Origin: Sporopachydermia quercuum
Lineage: Eukaryota; Ascomycota; Sporopachydermiomycetes; Sporopachydermiales; Sporopachydermiaceae
Direction: 5' to 3'
NCBI GenBank assembly: GCA_001599295.1
Contig: BCGN01000002.1
Location: 620,001 to 684,000, forward strand
DNA length: 64,000 bases
The translations under genes were made by a program, and so were the position numbers. Positions 42,239 to 52,555 of this stretch are shown here, in pieces (position 1 is the stretch's first letter; each line of letters starts with the position of its first letter). The notes beneath the pieces are model-generated. The model was not told where the DNA came from and ran no database searches. It saw only the letters and a list, made by a program, of their open reading frames with translations.

Positions 42239-45205
42239 ATGAGAATAAGTACTTCGGACACTTCTGCAAGCAGATCAGGAACAACTTCTCCTCCAACACA
42301 GTTCAAATCTCCATCCTCTGATGTTGCGAATGCATCATTAACTTCCACTTCGCCTGTACCACATAAGAAGCAACGAACAAATGACGATTCATCTAATAAT
42401 CACTCACATACTGGGAGAAGACCTGTGACATCTTGCACACATTGTCGGCAGCATAAAATCAAATGTAATGCTTCAGAGGTATTTCCTGAACCCTGTGGGC
42501 GGTGTCAACGAATGAATTTACATTGTGAGGTTAACCCTTTGTTCAAACCACAGAAAGGTGGACAAATACAAAATCTACGCAATGAAGTGGATGAGCTACG
42601 AATGAAAATACAGTTTTTGCAAAGAAATGAACAGTATTTAGTTCAAGCTTTAGGGGCTCAACAGCGCCTTAGTTCTAGTCCTGAAGCAAATATTCCTAAC
42701 GCTGTGCCTAATCAATTACCTTCTCCTGCCATAAATTCTGTTCCGAATCATCCCAGCGCATTAGTTCCTGCCTCTGCTTCTGTTGGACTACCTCCAAATC
42801 ATGGAAATTCACTATCAACAGCTTCCGCGTCTTACAGTAATGCGCCAATAAGACCTCTTACAAGGAAAAGCCCTACAGCTCTTGCTACCATCCCTTCAGG
42901 ATCAGGGCCTCCAGTACCAAATGGACATAGTCTATCAGATAATCCTATTCCTCTGGCACCAGGGGCTCCTCTAACACGTTTGGTTTCATCATCATCTCTA
43001 GGATCTATAACCATACCAGAAGATCGTCCTGCAGCTATAGAAGATCAATCTCCTGTGCCAGCTCCCACTACAGAATTTATCCTAGGAGATGTCCGGTTAC
43101 CTCTGGAGACGGCAAATCGTCTTCATAGCAGATTCATGTCTCAATATTTACCCATGCTCCCAATCCTCGAGTCCCATTCTGCTGCAGAACTCTATTCTCA
43201 ATCACAGTTACTCTTCTGGACAGTATGTCTTACTGCTTGTCTTTCAGACCCAGACCCTACTCTTTACAACGCGTTAGCTGTTCTAATCAAACAATTAGCC
43301 ATTGAAACATGCTGGATCCGAACTCCGCGATCAACACATATCGTGCAGGCATTATTGATATTGGGCACTTGGCCATTACCCAACCAGAAAGTGCTTGATG
43401 ATTGTTCATACAGATTTGTTGGTCTAGCGAAAAGCCTAGGACTTCAGTTAGGCTTACATCGGGGTAAGTTTATTAACGAATTCTCTCGCACACAAGTTTC
43501 TCTTCCTGATGCTGAAAAATGGCGTACCAGAACTTGGCTCGCCGTCTTTGTCATGGAACAATTCTGGGGTGCTAATCTGGGCCTCCCGCCAGCTTTGCAT
43601 TCCGATTACCTTATAGAAGCAGCTAGAACAGACCAGAACCTTCCAAAGAACTTCCGCAGCATGGTCAGTTTAGCGGTGTTCCAAGCAAAACTTGTAGATA
43701 CTATGGGCTCCTCTGTCTCCCGCCCTGATGGCCTTATGGAAGCAAAAGATAGAGCGGGAGCTATGGCAATCTTAGACAGAGAGCTAGATAGATTGGGCTC
43801 AAGACTTCAAATCGACGACACGAGTGTAGAGATATATTATCTATATGTCAAACTGTTGGTCTGTGGGTTCTCATTCTTACCAGAAACTCCTATTGAAGAT
43901 CAAACAAAGTACGTAACCCAAGGGTATCATGCAGCAACTAGAATTGTCACCTTGTTTTCTCAATTGGCTGAAAACAGACAAATTATCGAATACCCAATTT
44001 ATGTTCGCCAGGCTGTTTCATACTCGGCATTATTACTCTTCAGGCTTCATCTAACGCCTTATTTGCTTCCGCAGTATGTTGATTCTTGTCGTCAGAGTGT
44101 GGTTACAGTGCATAGACTATTTTGTAATATGCTTGCTGCTTGGAGGGAAGTAGAAAATGATATTTCACGAACAGCCAAAGTGTTGGAAAAGCTAAATTTC
44201 GTAATAGCTACTTGTCCTGATTTGTTTACGGGAACAGAAGGAATCATTGTGCGCATGAGAAGCCATTTGTCTCAGTCACTGTTCTATGAACTAGTGTGGT
44301 GTGTTCACGAGGCACGAAGAAGAAGCTTGGAGCGTAGAAAACGTCCAGGTCAGCAAAATGGTGATCTTCTGTCTTCTAACAATGGTAACAAGAACAGTGA
44401 AGATAGTAATGATAGTAATAATAAGAATAATGGTAGTAGCACTGTTAACGCTGGTAGTGCTAACACTAATAATGCTAATAGTACTACAGGTGATGATCAA
44501 TCAACTAGCACTGACATGCTGACGTTCTCAGTGAATGAGCACGTGAAGAACCCACTGCCTTTACCGTTTTATAATAAAATCACCAAAGAAGACTTCACTG
44601 CCACTACTACTACCACGCCTAATGGCACGACTGTTACTACACTTATTCCAACAGTCAGTGCTATGTCAGCTGCTACAGCATCTGCTTCAGCTCAGGGAAC
44701 AGAAGTCACCCAAATCAACGGTATTCCCTTATCAATGCTTTCTAACAATGGTGGTAGAAATGGTAAAAGTGGTGTCAATAACAGTGGAAATAACAATGGC
44801 ATCAGCGGTATTATCAACCAGGGTATCATTGGACCGGATGGTGATCATGCCAATAGCAACTCAGCTTCTGGGACTGATCTACGAATAGGAAACCGTGATG
44901 TCAACTCTAATTTAATAAACGTTGATATAAATAACCATATGGGTTCTGGTTCTGGTTCTGGTTCTGTTAATGCTGTTGATACCCGTTCAACGCCTGAGAC
45001 TCTACCAAGCATGATGAACAACCGTTTGGCTTCAGACCCAATAAATTCTGGAAATACAACTTCTGATATTCCTTATTATAATGGAATTAATACTGGAACA
45101 CCAGGAGGAGAACTTGATACTCTTATGCAAAGTATAGATTGGATAGATGGACCTGGAGATGATTTTCTTGGTTGGTTTGATATTAATATGGTACCAGAGT
45201 TTTAA
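42239..45205 (+). CDS. Zn2Cys6 transcription factor, LEU3-like
   Basis: A 988-residue fungal zinc-cluster regulator. The cluster cysteines are C66, C69, C76, C86, C89 and C96, spaced x2-x6-x9-x2-x6. The wording CRQHKIKC...PEPCGRC is very like Leu3, which has the same spacing and the PEPC word. A heptad-like dimerisation helix (LRNEVDELRMKIQFLQRN) follows. The middle homology (fungal_trans-type) region includes LILGTWPLPNQKVLDD and GLAKSLGLQLGLHRGKF around 370-410. The C-terminal third is a Ser/Asn/Thr-rich linker and then a short acidic segment ending DDFLGWFDINMVPEF, a plausible activation domain. In S. cerevisiae Leu3 controls branched-chain amino-acid genes in response to alpha-isopropylmalate. 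Other zinc-cluster families are possible, so no symbol is given. No intron. Confidence 0.85.
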   Translation: MRISTSDTSASRSGTTSPPTQFKSPSSDVANASLTSTSPVPHKKQRTNDDSSNNHSHTGRRPVTSCTHCRQHKIKCNASEVFPEPCGRCQRMNLHCEVNPLFKPQKGGQIQNLRNEVDELRMKIQFLQRNEQYLVQALGAQQRLSSSPEANIPNAVPNQLPSPAINSVPNHPSALVPASASVGLPPNHGNSLSTASASYSNAPIRPLTRKSPTALATIPSGSGPPVPNGHSLSDNPIPLAPGAPLTRLVSSSSLGSITIPEDRPAAIEDQSPVPAPTTEFILGDVRLPLETANRLHSRFMSQYLPMLPILESHSAAELYSQSQLLFWTVCLTACLSDPDPTLYNALAVLIKQLAIETCWIRTPRSTHIVQALLILGTWPLPNQKVLDDCSYRFVGLAKSLGLQLGLHRGKFINEFSRTQVSLPDAEKWRTRTWLAVFVMEQFWGANLGLPPALHSDYLIEAARTDQNLPKNFRSMVSLAVFQAKLVDTMGSSVSRPDGLMEAKDRAGAMAILDRELDRLGSRLQIDDTSVEIYYLYVKLLVCGFSFLPETPIEDQTKYVTQGYHAATRIVTLFSQLAENRQIIEYPIYVRQAVSYSALLLFRLHLTPYLLPQYVDSCRQSVVTVHRLFCNMLAAWREVENDISRTAKVLEKLNFVIATCPDLFTGTEGIIVRMRSHLSQSLFYELVWCVHEARRRSLERRKRPGQQNGDLLSSNNGNKNSEDSNDSNNKNNGSSTVNAGSANTNNANSTTGDDQSTSTDMLTFSVNEHVKNPLPLPFYNKITKEDFTATTTTTPNGTTVTTLIPTVSAMSAATASASAQGTEVTQINGIPLSMLSNNGGRNGKSGVNNSGNNNGISGIINQGIIGPDGDHANSNSASGTDLRIGNRDVNSNLINVDINNHMGSGSGSGSVNAVDTRSTPETLPSMMNNRLASDPINSGNTTSDIPYYNGINTGTPGGELDTLMQSIDWIDGPGDDFLGWFDINMVPEF
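44943..44965 (+). repeat. GGTTCT repeat coding for Gly-Ser
   Basis: A short tandem repeat giving a Gly-Ser linker in the C-terminal low-complexity part of the LEU3-like protein. Confidence 0.8.
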
Positions 45206-46087
45206 AGGAAAGGGTATTTGGGACTTGAATTGTAAGATAATAAAATATATGGGGCTGCTGTACTTATATAATGCAGATGATTAGTTAGTTGAATGGGATT
45301 AGATCGTAATGAATTTATCGTAGATGCTAATTAGTAGGGTGTTAGGAGCAATAAGAACGATAGATGGTATAAGAATTGTTGCTAGTAGAAATATCATGTC
45401 TACCTATTTATTATCTGATAACACCAATAGAAACAGTATTAATAATGTTGAAACTAACGTTGACAAGGTATAGCTATACATAATATGATAATAATAGCAT
45501 TCTAGCTGTATCACCAATAATACAAATAGTATTTCCATTGCTCTTACTAACTAGTACTGCAATTATCATCATCTCAGCTGTTATTCCAATATCCGTCTTT
45601 CAACTCTCAAGTCAAACGTCTATAATAAAGGTAAGATACGTTTCACAACCGAATGATAACACAACATCATACAATACAAAATAAACCAGAACAAGACATA
45701 ATGAAATAAAAATAAGATCAGATAAAAATCATAGAGAGAAACAACCAAAAACAGCCAACTATTAACCAACTTATCATATAAAATAAATCTATACACCGAA
45801 AGAGTATCACCAGAGATAATATTATATACTAGTAGAAAGAAGTATGAAACATATAAGTTATTCTATAGTAAATAAATAAATGAATGCCGAGAATGAATGA
45901 CATAATGGATAAAAATAACAATATAATATAACAATAAAAACAGTACATGTAATAAAGAGCCAAACTTCTAATAGAAACATAAATAAATAGATGAAAAAAC
46001 CCACACAGTTGAAATTCAATCATCAACTCCTAACTTCTTTTTTATCTTTCTTCTTTTCCTTTTATTTGTTGTGTACTAGTCGCATAA
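45206..46087. other. Intergenic region between convergent LEU3-like and NAD+ carrier genes
   Basis: 882 bases of AT-rich 3' flank for two convergent genes, A-rich at 45640-46010. Nothing else recognised. Confidence 0.6.
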
Positions 46088-47296
46088 CTAGTCTTCTCCG
46101 TTTGCGTTAGCTGCTTCTAATAATGTTGCCCTAATATACTCAAAACTAACCAAAGTAACTGCACTAGCAGGAACTGTCCGAATCAGATTTGTTCCTAAGC
46201 CCCAGTAAAACCCTCGAAACCCTTCTAACCGATAAATGTTCTTACATAATGATACAACACCGTGACCAGATTTCCTTGATCCAAATAATAAATTCCTAAC
46301 AGACCTTATGAATGATTCCTTCTTGATATCAATAGGCTCCTTGGAGGTTTCAGCTATTGATCGAATTTGCATTCGTGTTCTAAGTACTTCGTGAGGATAC
46401 GTGAACACCGTAGCGAACATTTTCGAAATACATGATGCCAGTAGAATTCTTGGGATTTTTTCATGCACTGGTGCATTTTGATTTCTATCACAGCCAAATT
46501 TCAATTTCAAGCGTTCATATAATGGGAATTGTATAGCAACATGCAACAAACCAAACATTGATGGTACTAAACCCGAATAAAACACTGTGATTCCCTCAGT
46601 CAGAAACATTGTTCTGAAGGCATCCCAAGTTCCTTTGTAGTAAATAGGTTTGCTAGACCGATGTTCTAGTGGATGATTTGATGGTTTGATTGGTGTTTTG
46701 GGGGTAGAAGAGGAAGATGTGGATACTGATATTGGAGAAGAAGATGATGCTGAAGATAAAAATGATGATGATGATGATGATGATGGCATAACTCTATTAT
46801 ATGTAGTACCGCCATCGCCAGTTTGAAGCATAAGCCGTGTTTTGATAACCCAAATAGGATTTGTAGCTGTAGATGATATAGAACCTGCTCCTACAGCAGA
46901 TAGGACATTTGTCAAAGTATCAGAATTAACACCAAAGTGTTTGTTCGTATAAGACGGTATTTTTTTCTTCAAGCCTTCATACACTGTAAAGTAAATCATC
47001 CATGTTGGCAAATAGCCTATAACGATAGGTATCAGTCCTCTGTAAAGCCCTCTTAAACCTTCTTCTTTTCCAATAGTTCTTAGTGTATTCAACACTCCAG
47101 AGTATTTTCTCGGTAAAGCATCAACATTTCTTCTTCTGTTTGTTTGTAAATCAACACCTTGAGCTTGTAGACGAGTTTTGACAACGTCTAAAGGGCATAC
47201 CACAACACCGGAGATGAATCCAGCAGAAGCTCCTGAGATTGCGGTTAAGAAGCTCTCTGATTTGAAAGCAGATTTTGATTGTTTATTGTTGGACAT
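46088..47296 (-). CDS. YIA6: Mitochondrial NAD+ carrier, YIA6/NDT1-like
   Basis: A 402-residue mitochondrial carrier (SLC25 family) with three tandem repeats. Signature motifs are PLDVVKTR (35-42), PIWVIKTR (147-154) and PHEVLRTR (301-308), each followed by the Gly-x-x-G element (EGLRGLYRGL, EGITVFYSGL, EGFRGFYWGL). The tryptophan in PIWVIKTRLMLQ and the TWMIYFTVYEGLK segment are typical of the NAD+/pyrimidine-nucleotide branch (Yia6, Yea6, Rim2), and TYPHEVLRTRMQ points to Yia6. It should import NAD+ into the matrix across the inner membrane. A long Ser-rich insertion (172-197) sits in the matrix loop after repeat 2, partly coded by a microsatellite. S. cerevisiae Yia6 is 373 residues. RIM2-type pyrimidine carrier is the main alternative. 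Confidence 0.85.
   Translation of the reverse strand: MSNNKQSKSAFKSESFLTAISGASAGFISGVVVCPLDVVKTRLQAQGVDLQTNRRRNVDALPRKYSGVLNTLRTIGKEEGLRGLYRGLIPIVIGYLPTWMIYFTVYEGLKKKIPSYTNKHFGVNSDTLTNVLSAVGAGSISSTATNPIWVIKTRLMLQTGDGGTTYNRVMPSSSSSSSFLSSASSSSPISVSTSSSSTPKTPIKPSNHPLEHRSSKPIYYKGTWDAFRTMFLTEGITVFYSGLVPSMFGLLHVAIQFPLYERLKLKFGCDRNQNAPVHEKIPRILLASCISKMFATVFTYPHEVLRTRMQIRSIAETSKEPIDIKKESFIRSVRNLLFGSRKSGHGVVSLCKNIYRLEGFRGFYWGLGTNLIRTVPASAVTLVSFEYIRATLLEAANANGED
46762..46786 (-). repeat. ATC/GAT microsatellite coding for polyserine
   Basis: Eight GAT units on the plus strand read as TCA serine codons in the carrier gene. Likely length-variable. Confidence 0.9.
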
Positions 47297-49982
47297 TTCT
47301 TGCGATTTTAATAATTATATGCTATGATGGTAACCTGATGAGATTTATATGCAAGATGAGCTTTTTGTGAGTAGTGTGGATAATTGAATATGCTTTGACT
47401 CTAGTGAAAATGAATAGACGTTGTATAAATTCATGTGTCAAGCTAGTAAAACTAGTTAGTATTTATTCATGATAATAAAAAGAGTGCTAAGTACCAAAAC
47501 GGAAAAACTATGTATAAAAGATGATAATGAAGGTATGAAATAATGTAAGAACAGTAATAGATACTAAATAGGTATAGTTCAGGAAGTGCTATGACAGATG
47601 ATCATAGGAACAATACTGAAAGAATTGCTCAAAGCAAAATTGAAAACCACATCTCAAAGAACGTGCTTCTGATCATAAATAGTAAGCAATGGGTCTGATT
47701 TATGGCCATTGGCTACTTGTATCATTCACTTTTCAATCATTGCCAGTTAACTTAACAAATCAATGCTACCTCCTCGTCTAATTTCCACTGATTCCCTTTG
47801 AAGGTTCAATTTAAATATAAAGTTCTCATTTCTAAGACTCTAAACATATTCTAGTCTTACCAAAAGAATTATTCATCCTGTTCAAACATTTTCATTTTCA
47901 TCAATCAATTCATCCAACCTATCCCTTATCGTACAGCACCATCAACATACCTATATTATTCTCTGTTCTTTCTCTTCCTGACTATTTTTTCATCGGACCA
48001 AGATAAAATAGAAAAGACTGATGCAATATTTTATCATTCAGTTTTCAGTATTAGTTTCTCTTTCTTTCTTCTCACCTTGCATGTTTTGCCTCACTGTATT
48101 GATTGCTCCTTAGTTGTGATCAACTGACCAAGAAATACAATCAAAGACATAAACAAAAGAAAGAGAACGAGACAATAATACTGCCAATGAATAAACAGAC
48201 CATACATGAAAGATAAAGATAAAAATATTAATATCCAACCTCAACTACTATTTTATTTAATCATTCGGTCATTTACTGATTTATTCATGTATTCATCCAT
48301 TCATTTGTAATCAATCACCCATTTCATAATTCATTTAGAACCGCAGAAACTCACTCAGTTTTTCACTTTGTGCCTCTGTTTCATTCTATATGTACGTGAA
48401 AAATTGGCCTGTTGCGTGAATTTATATATTATGTCAACATTTATTAGACATATTTGGATGGAATGGGTAAAATCTATGTGATGCTGAATGATAAGATTGG
48501 ATAAATGGTAGAAGAAATAATATTAGTTAAACTGATAGGGAATAAAATAAAGAAATAGGGATTTTAGTTAATTCAATTGACGAAAAGGCGTACTAAAATA
48601 ATATTTCTTCTCTATTTAATATTTAATGTATGGAAGAAATAGATAATCTGCACACAATGAGGAATGAGGAGTGTGGGTTTAGGTCCAGTCAGTATGATAC
48701 AGAGACCCATCAGATAATAGATGGAATACTGAACTTCATATCATTCATATTATAAGGTTCCAAGAATGCAGCAGCAATAAATGATTATTGGTCTATATAA
48801 TAAAGACGTATAAATAAACTATACGAAGAAGATAAGTAATACTTGGTTTCCCCAGGTATTATAGTTACTTCCAGCTGGTAATCAGGGCTTGATTAGATAG
48901 TTGACCTAGAACAATAGTAGTAGGAAAAGAGATACTTAATCGAACAACAGCTGAATGTAATAAATAGTAAATAGACAGAGTTGCTACCTGTGTGGTATAA
49001 ACCATCATATGATCCATGACTTGGCATTGGAATTATGGTTCGTTCTCGTTCAGAGATGGCCATTTTAGTTGNTCTAATCCTGACTTTTTCCACACTTATT
49101 CAACAATTCTACTAATGCATAATATACTCCAATAAAGCTGCTACATTTATAAGCACCGTCATTCAATATCACCGGAACATATATCCATATAGCCACATAT
49201 CCGTCGAACCTACTAAATACATATATCTCTAGTTAATATTAGTTTGAATTGATTAACAGCCATACGGCTAAAGCGAATTTTCACTGGGAATTCTGAGGAT
49301 ACAACGGCAAATGAACATGATCACCAGCTATCAACCATAGCTTGAAACTTCATCGTCTGTGAAAAAGTAAATACACACATAAGCTAAACGGCAAATGAAT
49401 AAACATTTCAAGTCAAAGTATCTAACATCGTCTAAACAATTTCTTATGGTTAAATTCAAAGTCCCACCAAGTAAAATGGTGATTCATATAAAACCTTTTT
49501 TGACTTTAATCAAACGCCGAGTTTCGGTCATCTCAGTATGAGTGGAATGAGACGCAATGTATTCTTAGGAGATCACGTGCCGTTTATCCATCGAGCTAAA
49601 ACAAATAAATAAATGAGTTGAATCAACATTATTAAAATTAGGATGCCGATATTGAAAATAGTAATTCACAACTACTATTAGAAACAGCAAAATACTAGCC
49701 CTTTACTAGGTTAACAGTTCCTACATACAGATAAGTGCGTAGGTCTACCCATTACTTCATTTGCTATAGAAAGTTACACTACACTTATGATCAATAAAAA
49801 CGTTAGACATCACCAATAATTAAACCATAAACAACAAAAAAGAAACATGCGTAATGAATGATTGGAAAGAAAATGAAATAATAAGGAAAGTTTGGGAGGA
49901 AAAGGATGAGAATGTACTTGAATGAAAGGGATACTGGAAATTCTGACAGCAATTGAGAATCATATATCATAATCATCACTCA
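47297..49982. other. Intergenic region between the NAD+ carrier and RAD51
   Basis: 2.7 kb. Promoter side of the carrier and 3' flank of RAD51. A minus-strand frame from an ATG at 49062 (MAISERERTIIPMPSHGSY...) could be a small exon, but its only possible donor is GTAGCA and no continuation was found. Otherwise pyrimidine-rich at 47850-48150 and AT-rich, with one ambiguous base (49072). No tRNA recognised. Confidence 0.5.
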
Positions 49983-51490
49983 TCAATCGTCATCCTTTGG
50001 ATCTCCTATACCGTCTTCATAAATGGCAAATATGCAATCTGATTCAGGAAGACAAGGTGAGTCATAGATTTTACATATTCTTTGTTCACCTCTACCCTTC
50101 CTTAGAGAAAGTCTAGTGGTTGATGAGTGCGCAATGATGTTCTAAATCAATGGAATGTTAGAAATAAGAATTCAAATCGATTGAAGATAACAGTATTGAT
50201 ATCAATACCAGTTACTATTATCAATGTCATTCAACAGTAAGACAAGTTAAACATACACCACCAATAGGTTTCTTCGGATCAGGGTTAAACATTCCCGCAG
50301 ATCCATCAACTTGAGCTACCACTTGATTCGTAATTACAACAGCTATTCCAAACTATAAATTTATGTTAGAATTCATTCTTCAATACTGAATTCAATCTTC
50401 AACAATGTTGCAAATTTGGAACATACCTCATCGGCTAACCGTTGCAAAGTTCTCATGAATTTGGCTACGTGAGTTTGCCTAGCACCTAATTCACCCCGTC
50501 CACTAAAATCGGTTCTATATAATGCCATAATTGAATCAACAATCAATAAACTGAATCTTGACTCAGCCATCATTGCTGCTGCTTGATTCAATAGCTGTAA
50601 CTGATGATCGGCGTTATAGGCCCTGGCATAAGCTACATTATCTAATGCATCATCACCATTTAGGCCATATCTTTGGGATATCGATAATAATCGTGCTGGC
50701 CTGAACGTGCCTTCAGTATCAATATAAAGACATTTTCCTTCACCACCACCCATATCAATAGGTAATTGACATGTCACAGCTAATGTGTGACAAATCTGCG
50801 ATTTTCCTGTACGAAACTCACCGAACACTTCAGTAATTGATCCTGTTTCTATTCCACCACCGAGTAACGTGTCTAGCTGTTTTGAACCTGTAGTAATACA
50901 GATCAACTCCGATCTTCTAGTATGATACTCTGAGGCTGTTGTAAAGCCCATAGGAACATATTTGGTTGCTGTTCTGTTAGTTCAGAGGAACTTATAGCAA
51001 ATATACTTCAATATACGTCAAAACAGTATAGTGACAATTTCGCTTACCTTCAGTTAATAGCTTATCTGCTTTCGCCTCCGAGATTCCCTTAATAGTTAAC
51101 AAAGCCCTTTTAGGTCTTAATTATGATTAGTTTTCTGACTTGAATCACCAAAGGAAACGATCCAATCGTCAATTTCAGTTCTTTATACTAACGTGTATGC
51201 AATAGACTCAACTGTATTGAATCCGGCCTCCATAAGTTTCCTGATGTCAGAAGCAACAATACCATTTCCCTGATCAGCAGTTAGAATCAGGCTTATCCCA
51301 ACTACAGTTAACACACGAAAATCGTAAAACGCAATCTTCAATACTAAAACTGTCCATAATATAAAGCCAATATCACCATTATCGATAAATCACTTACTTC
51401 TAACTTGGCAATAGGCATTGGACCGTATGCGCCCTCTTCATCTTCATACTGAACTTGAGGTTCTTCCTCAGGCACATTGGTAGGTGCCAT
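49983..51490 (-). CDS. RAD51: Rad51 recombinase, six exons
   Basis: The strand-exchange recombinase of homologous recombination. Exons on the minus strand: 51490-51398, 51269-51193, 51115-51048, 50968-50427, 50352-50257, 50141-49983, totalling 1035 bases or 344 residues, with phases 0, 2, 1, 0, 0. Introns are 128, 77, 79, 74 and 115 bases; donors are GTAAGT, GTTAGT, GTAAGC, GTATGT and GTATGT; CTAAC (CTAAT in the second) precedes each acceptor. The spliced protein has [13 protein letters not shown], a helix-hairpin-helix ([12 protein letters not shown]), the linker [12 protein letters not shown], Walker A GEFRTGKS at 129-136, Walker [16 protein letters not shown], then [14 protein letters not shown] and [16 protein letters not shown] in loop 2. 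It lacks the long acidic N-terminus of S. cerevisiae Rad51 (400 residues) and is close to human length (339). Dmc1 is excluded by the overall wording. Every junction restores conserved sequence. Confidence 0.95.
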
Positions 51491-52555
51491 TGCTGAAAAC
51501 CAAATTCTAATGAACTGCGTTTGCAACCTCTGATAAATGTATAATAACCTTCTAATAAAAGAATCTCACCAAATCAATCAACAGGAAAAAGACAGATCCT
51601 AAATCAACATGCTTTCCCTTCACTGAGAATCAAAAATTTCAGCCGCCCTTTGGTCAGAATTTGCCTTCATGTAAACAACACGAACGTAAGACTGACGCCA
51701 AAAGTTCTTTAGTCACATGATTTTCACGTGATAGACTTCTAGAATACTGAATCAGAGTAAAAACATAAGGTTTGGTTTCTGGGGCATCTCAACATTCCCT
51801 CCAAACTTTACTCTACAAGACCCAGAACTTTTCAGATCGATTCGAGAACATTGATTACAGCATGTGACCAGGATAATTCTATTCTTATTGTCTGATTGAT
51901 TCGGCTTAAAATAAACATAAACAGGAATGAAGCTGGCAGATGAGCATTTAGAAAGGTTCTTCATTATTGCTTGTTAACTAAGTGTGCTGAGAAAGAATAC
52001 AATTGATGTTGATGGATGTAGAATAGGAGAGCGAATGAATTCAGATCATAGTAAGATCGAGTCTGTCTTCAGCAATATAACAACAGCGATGGAATAGGTT
52101 GAAAGTTTAGAGTGTAATATATAAAGTTGGAGATAGTGAAACTCGGTACTTTAACAGTCGTGAAAGTTATATTGTGGGTTTGGTTTACCATTGGGAATCC
52201 GTTTGAGTCTAGTTGACAGTAAAGGATATTGGTGGTTGAATCTAGTACTTGCTACTGGGTTACCCAATACGTTATTATTAAGGCTCCGCACATATCTTCA
52301 CGGTTCATATTATTTGAGAAGAATACTGATTGTTACCTCAAACTGCAAATCTGATTTCTCAGGTTAATTTGTCCTCTCTTCGGATCTGCAGCTGGGTGAA
52401 TTCGTGCGATAAGTAGAATGAATGGACAGGGCAACTGATGAATATGCAATTACTTATTTACTACACGCTGATCACCAGAAACCCTTATAATTAACGCTCA
52501 TTTCTATTCATGCGACAACAGACAGATCTATAACAGGGGAAAGAGAGCACTCTTT
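51491..52555. promoter_or_regulatory. Divergent promoter region of RAD51 and YEL1-like gene
   Basis: 1.07 kb. Holds a perfect TCACGTGA palindrome at 51724-51731. No MCB (ACGCGT) box was seen. No other gene recognised. Confidence 0.5.
51724..51731. promoter_or_regulatory. TCACGTGA palindrome (Cbf1/E-box type) upstream of RAD51
   Basis: The exact 8-base palindrome of bHLH factors such as Cbf1, about 235 bases before the RAD51 start. The same 8-mer occurs twice before PUP3. Confidence 0.4.

Noticed and set aside
48893-49093. Minus-strand frame with MAISERERTIIPMPSHGSYDG as a possible first exon
   Set aside because: The only nearby donor is GTAGCA, no good branch/acceptor leads to a coding exon, and no family was recognised.
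51713-51720. CDEI-like GTCACATG as a point-centromere element
   Set aside because: No adjacent very AT-rich CDEII block followed by a CDEIII-like TTTCCGAA motif.
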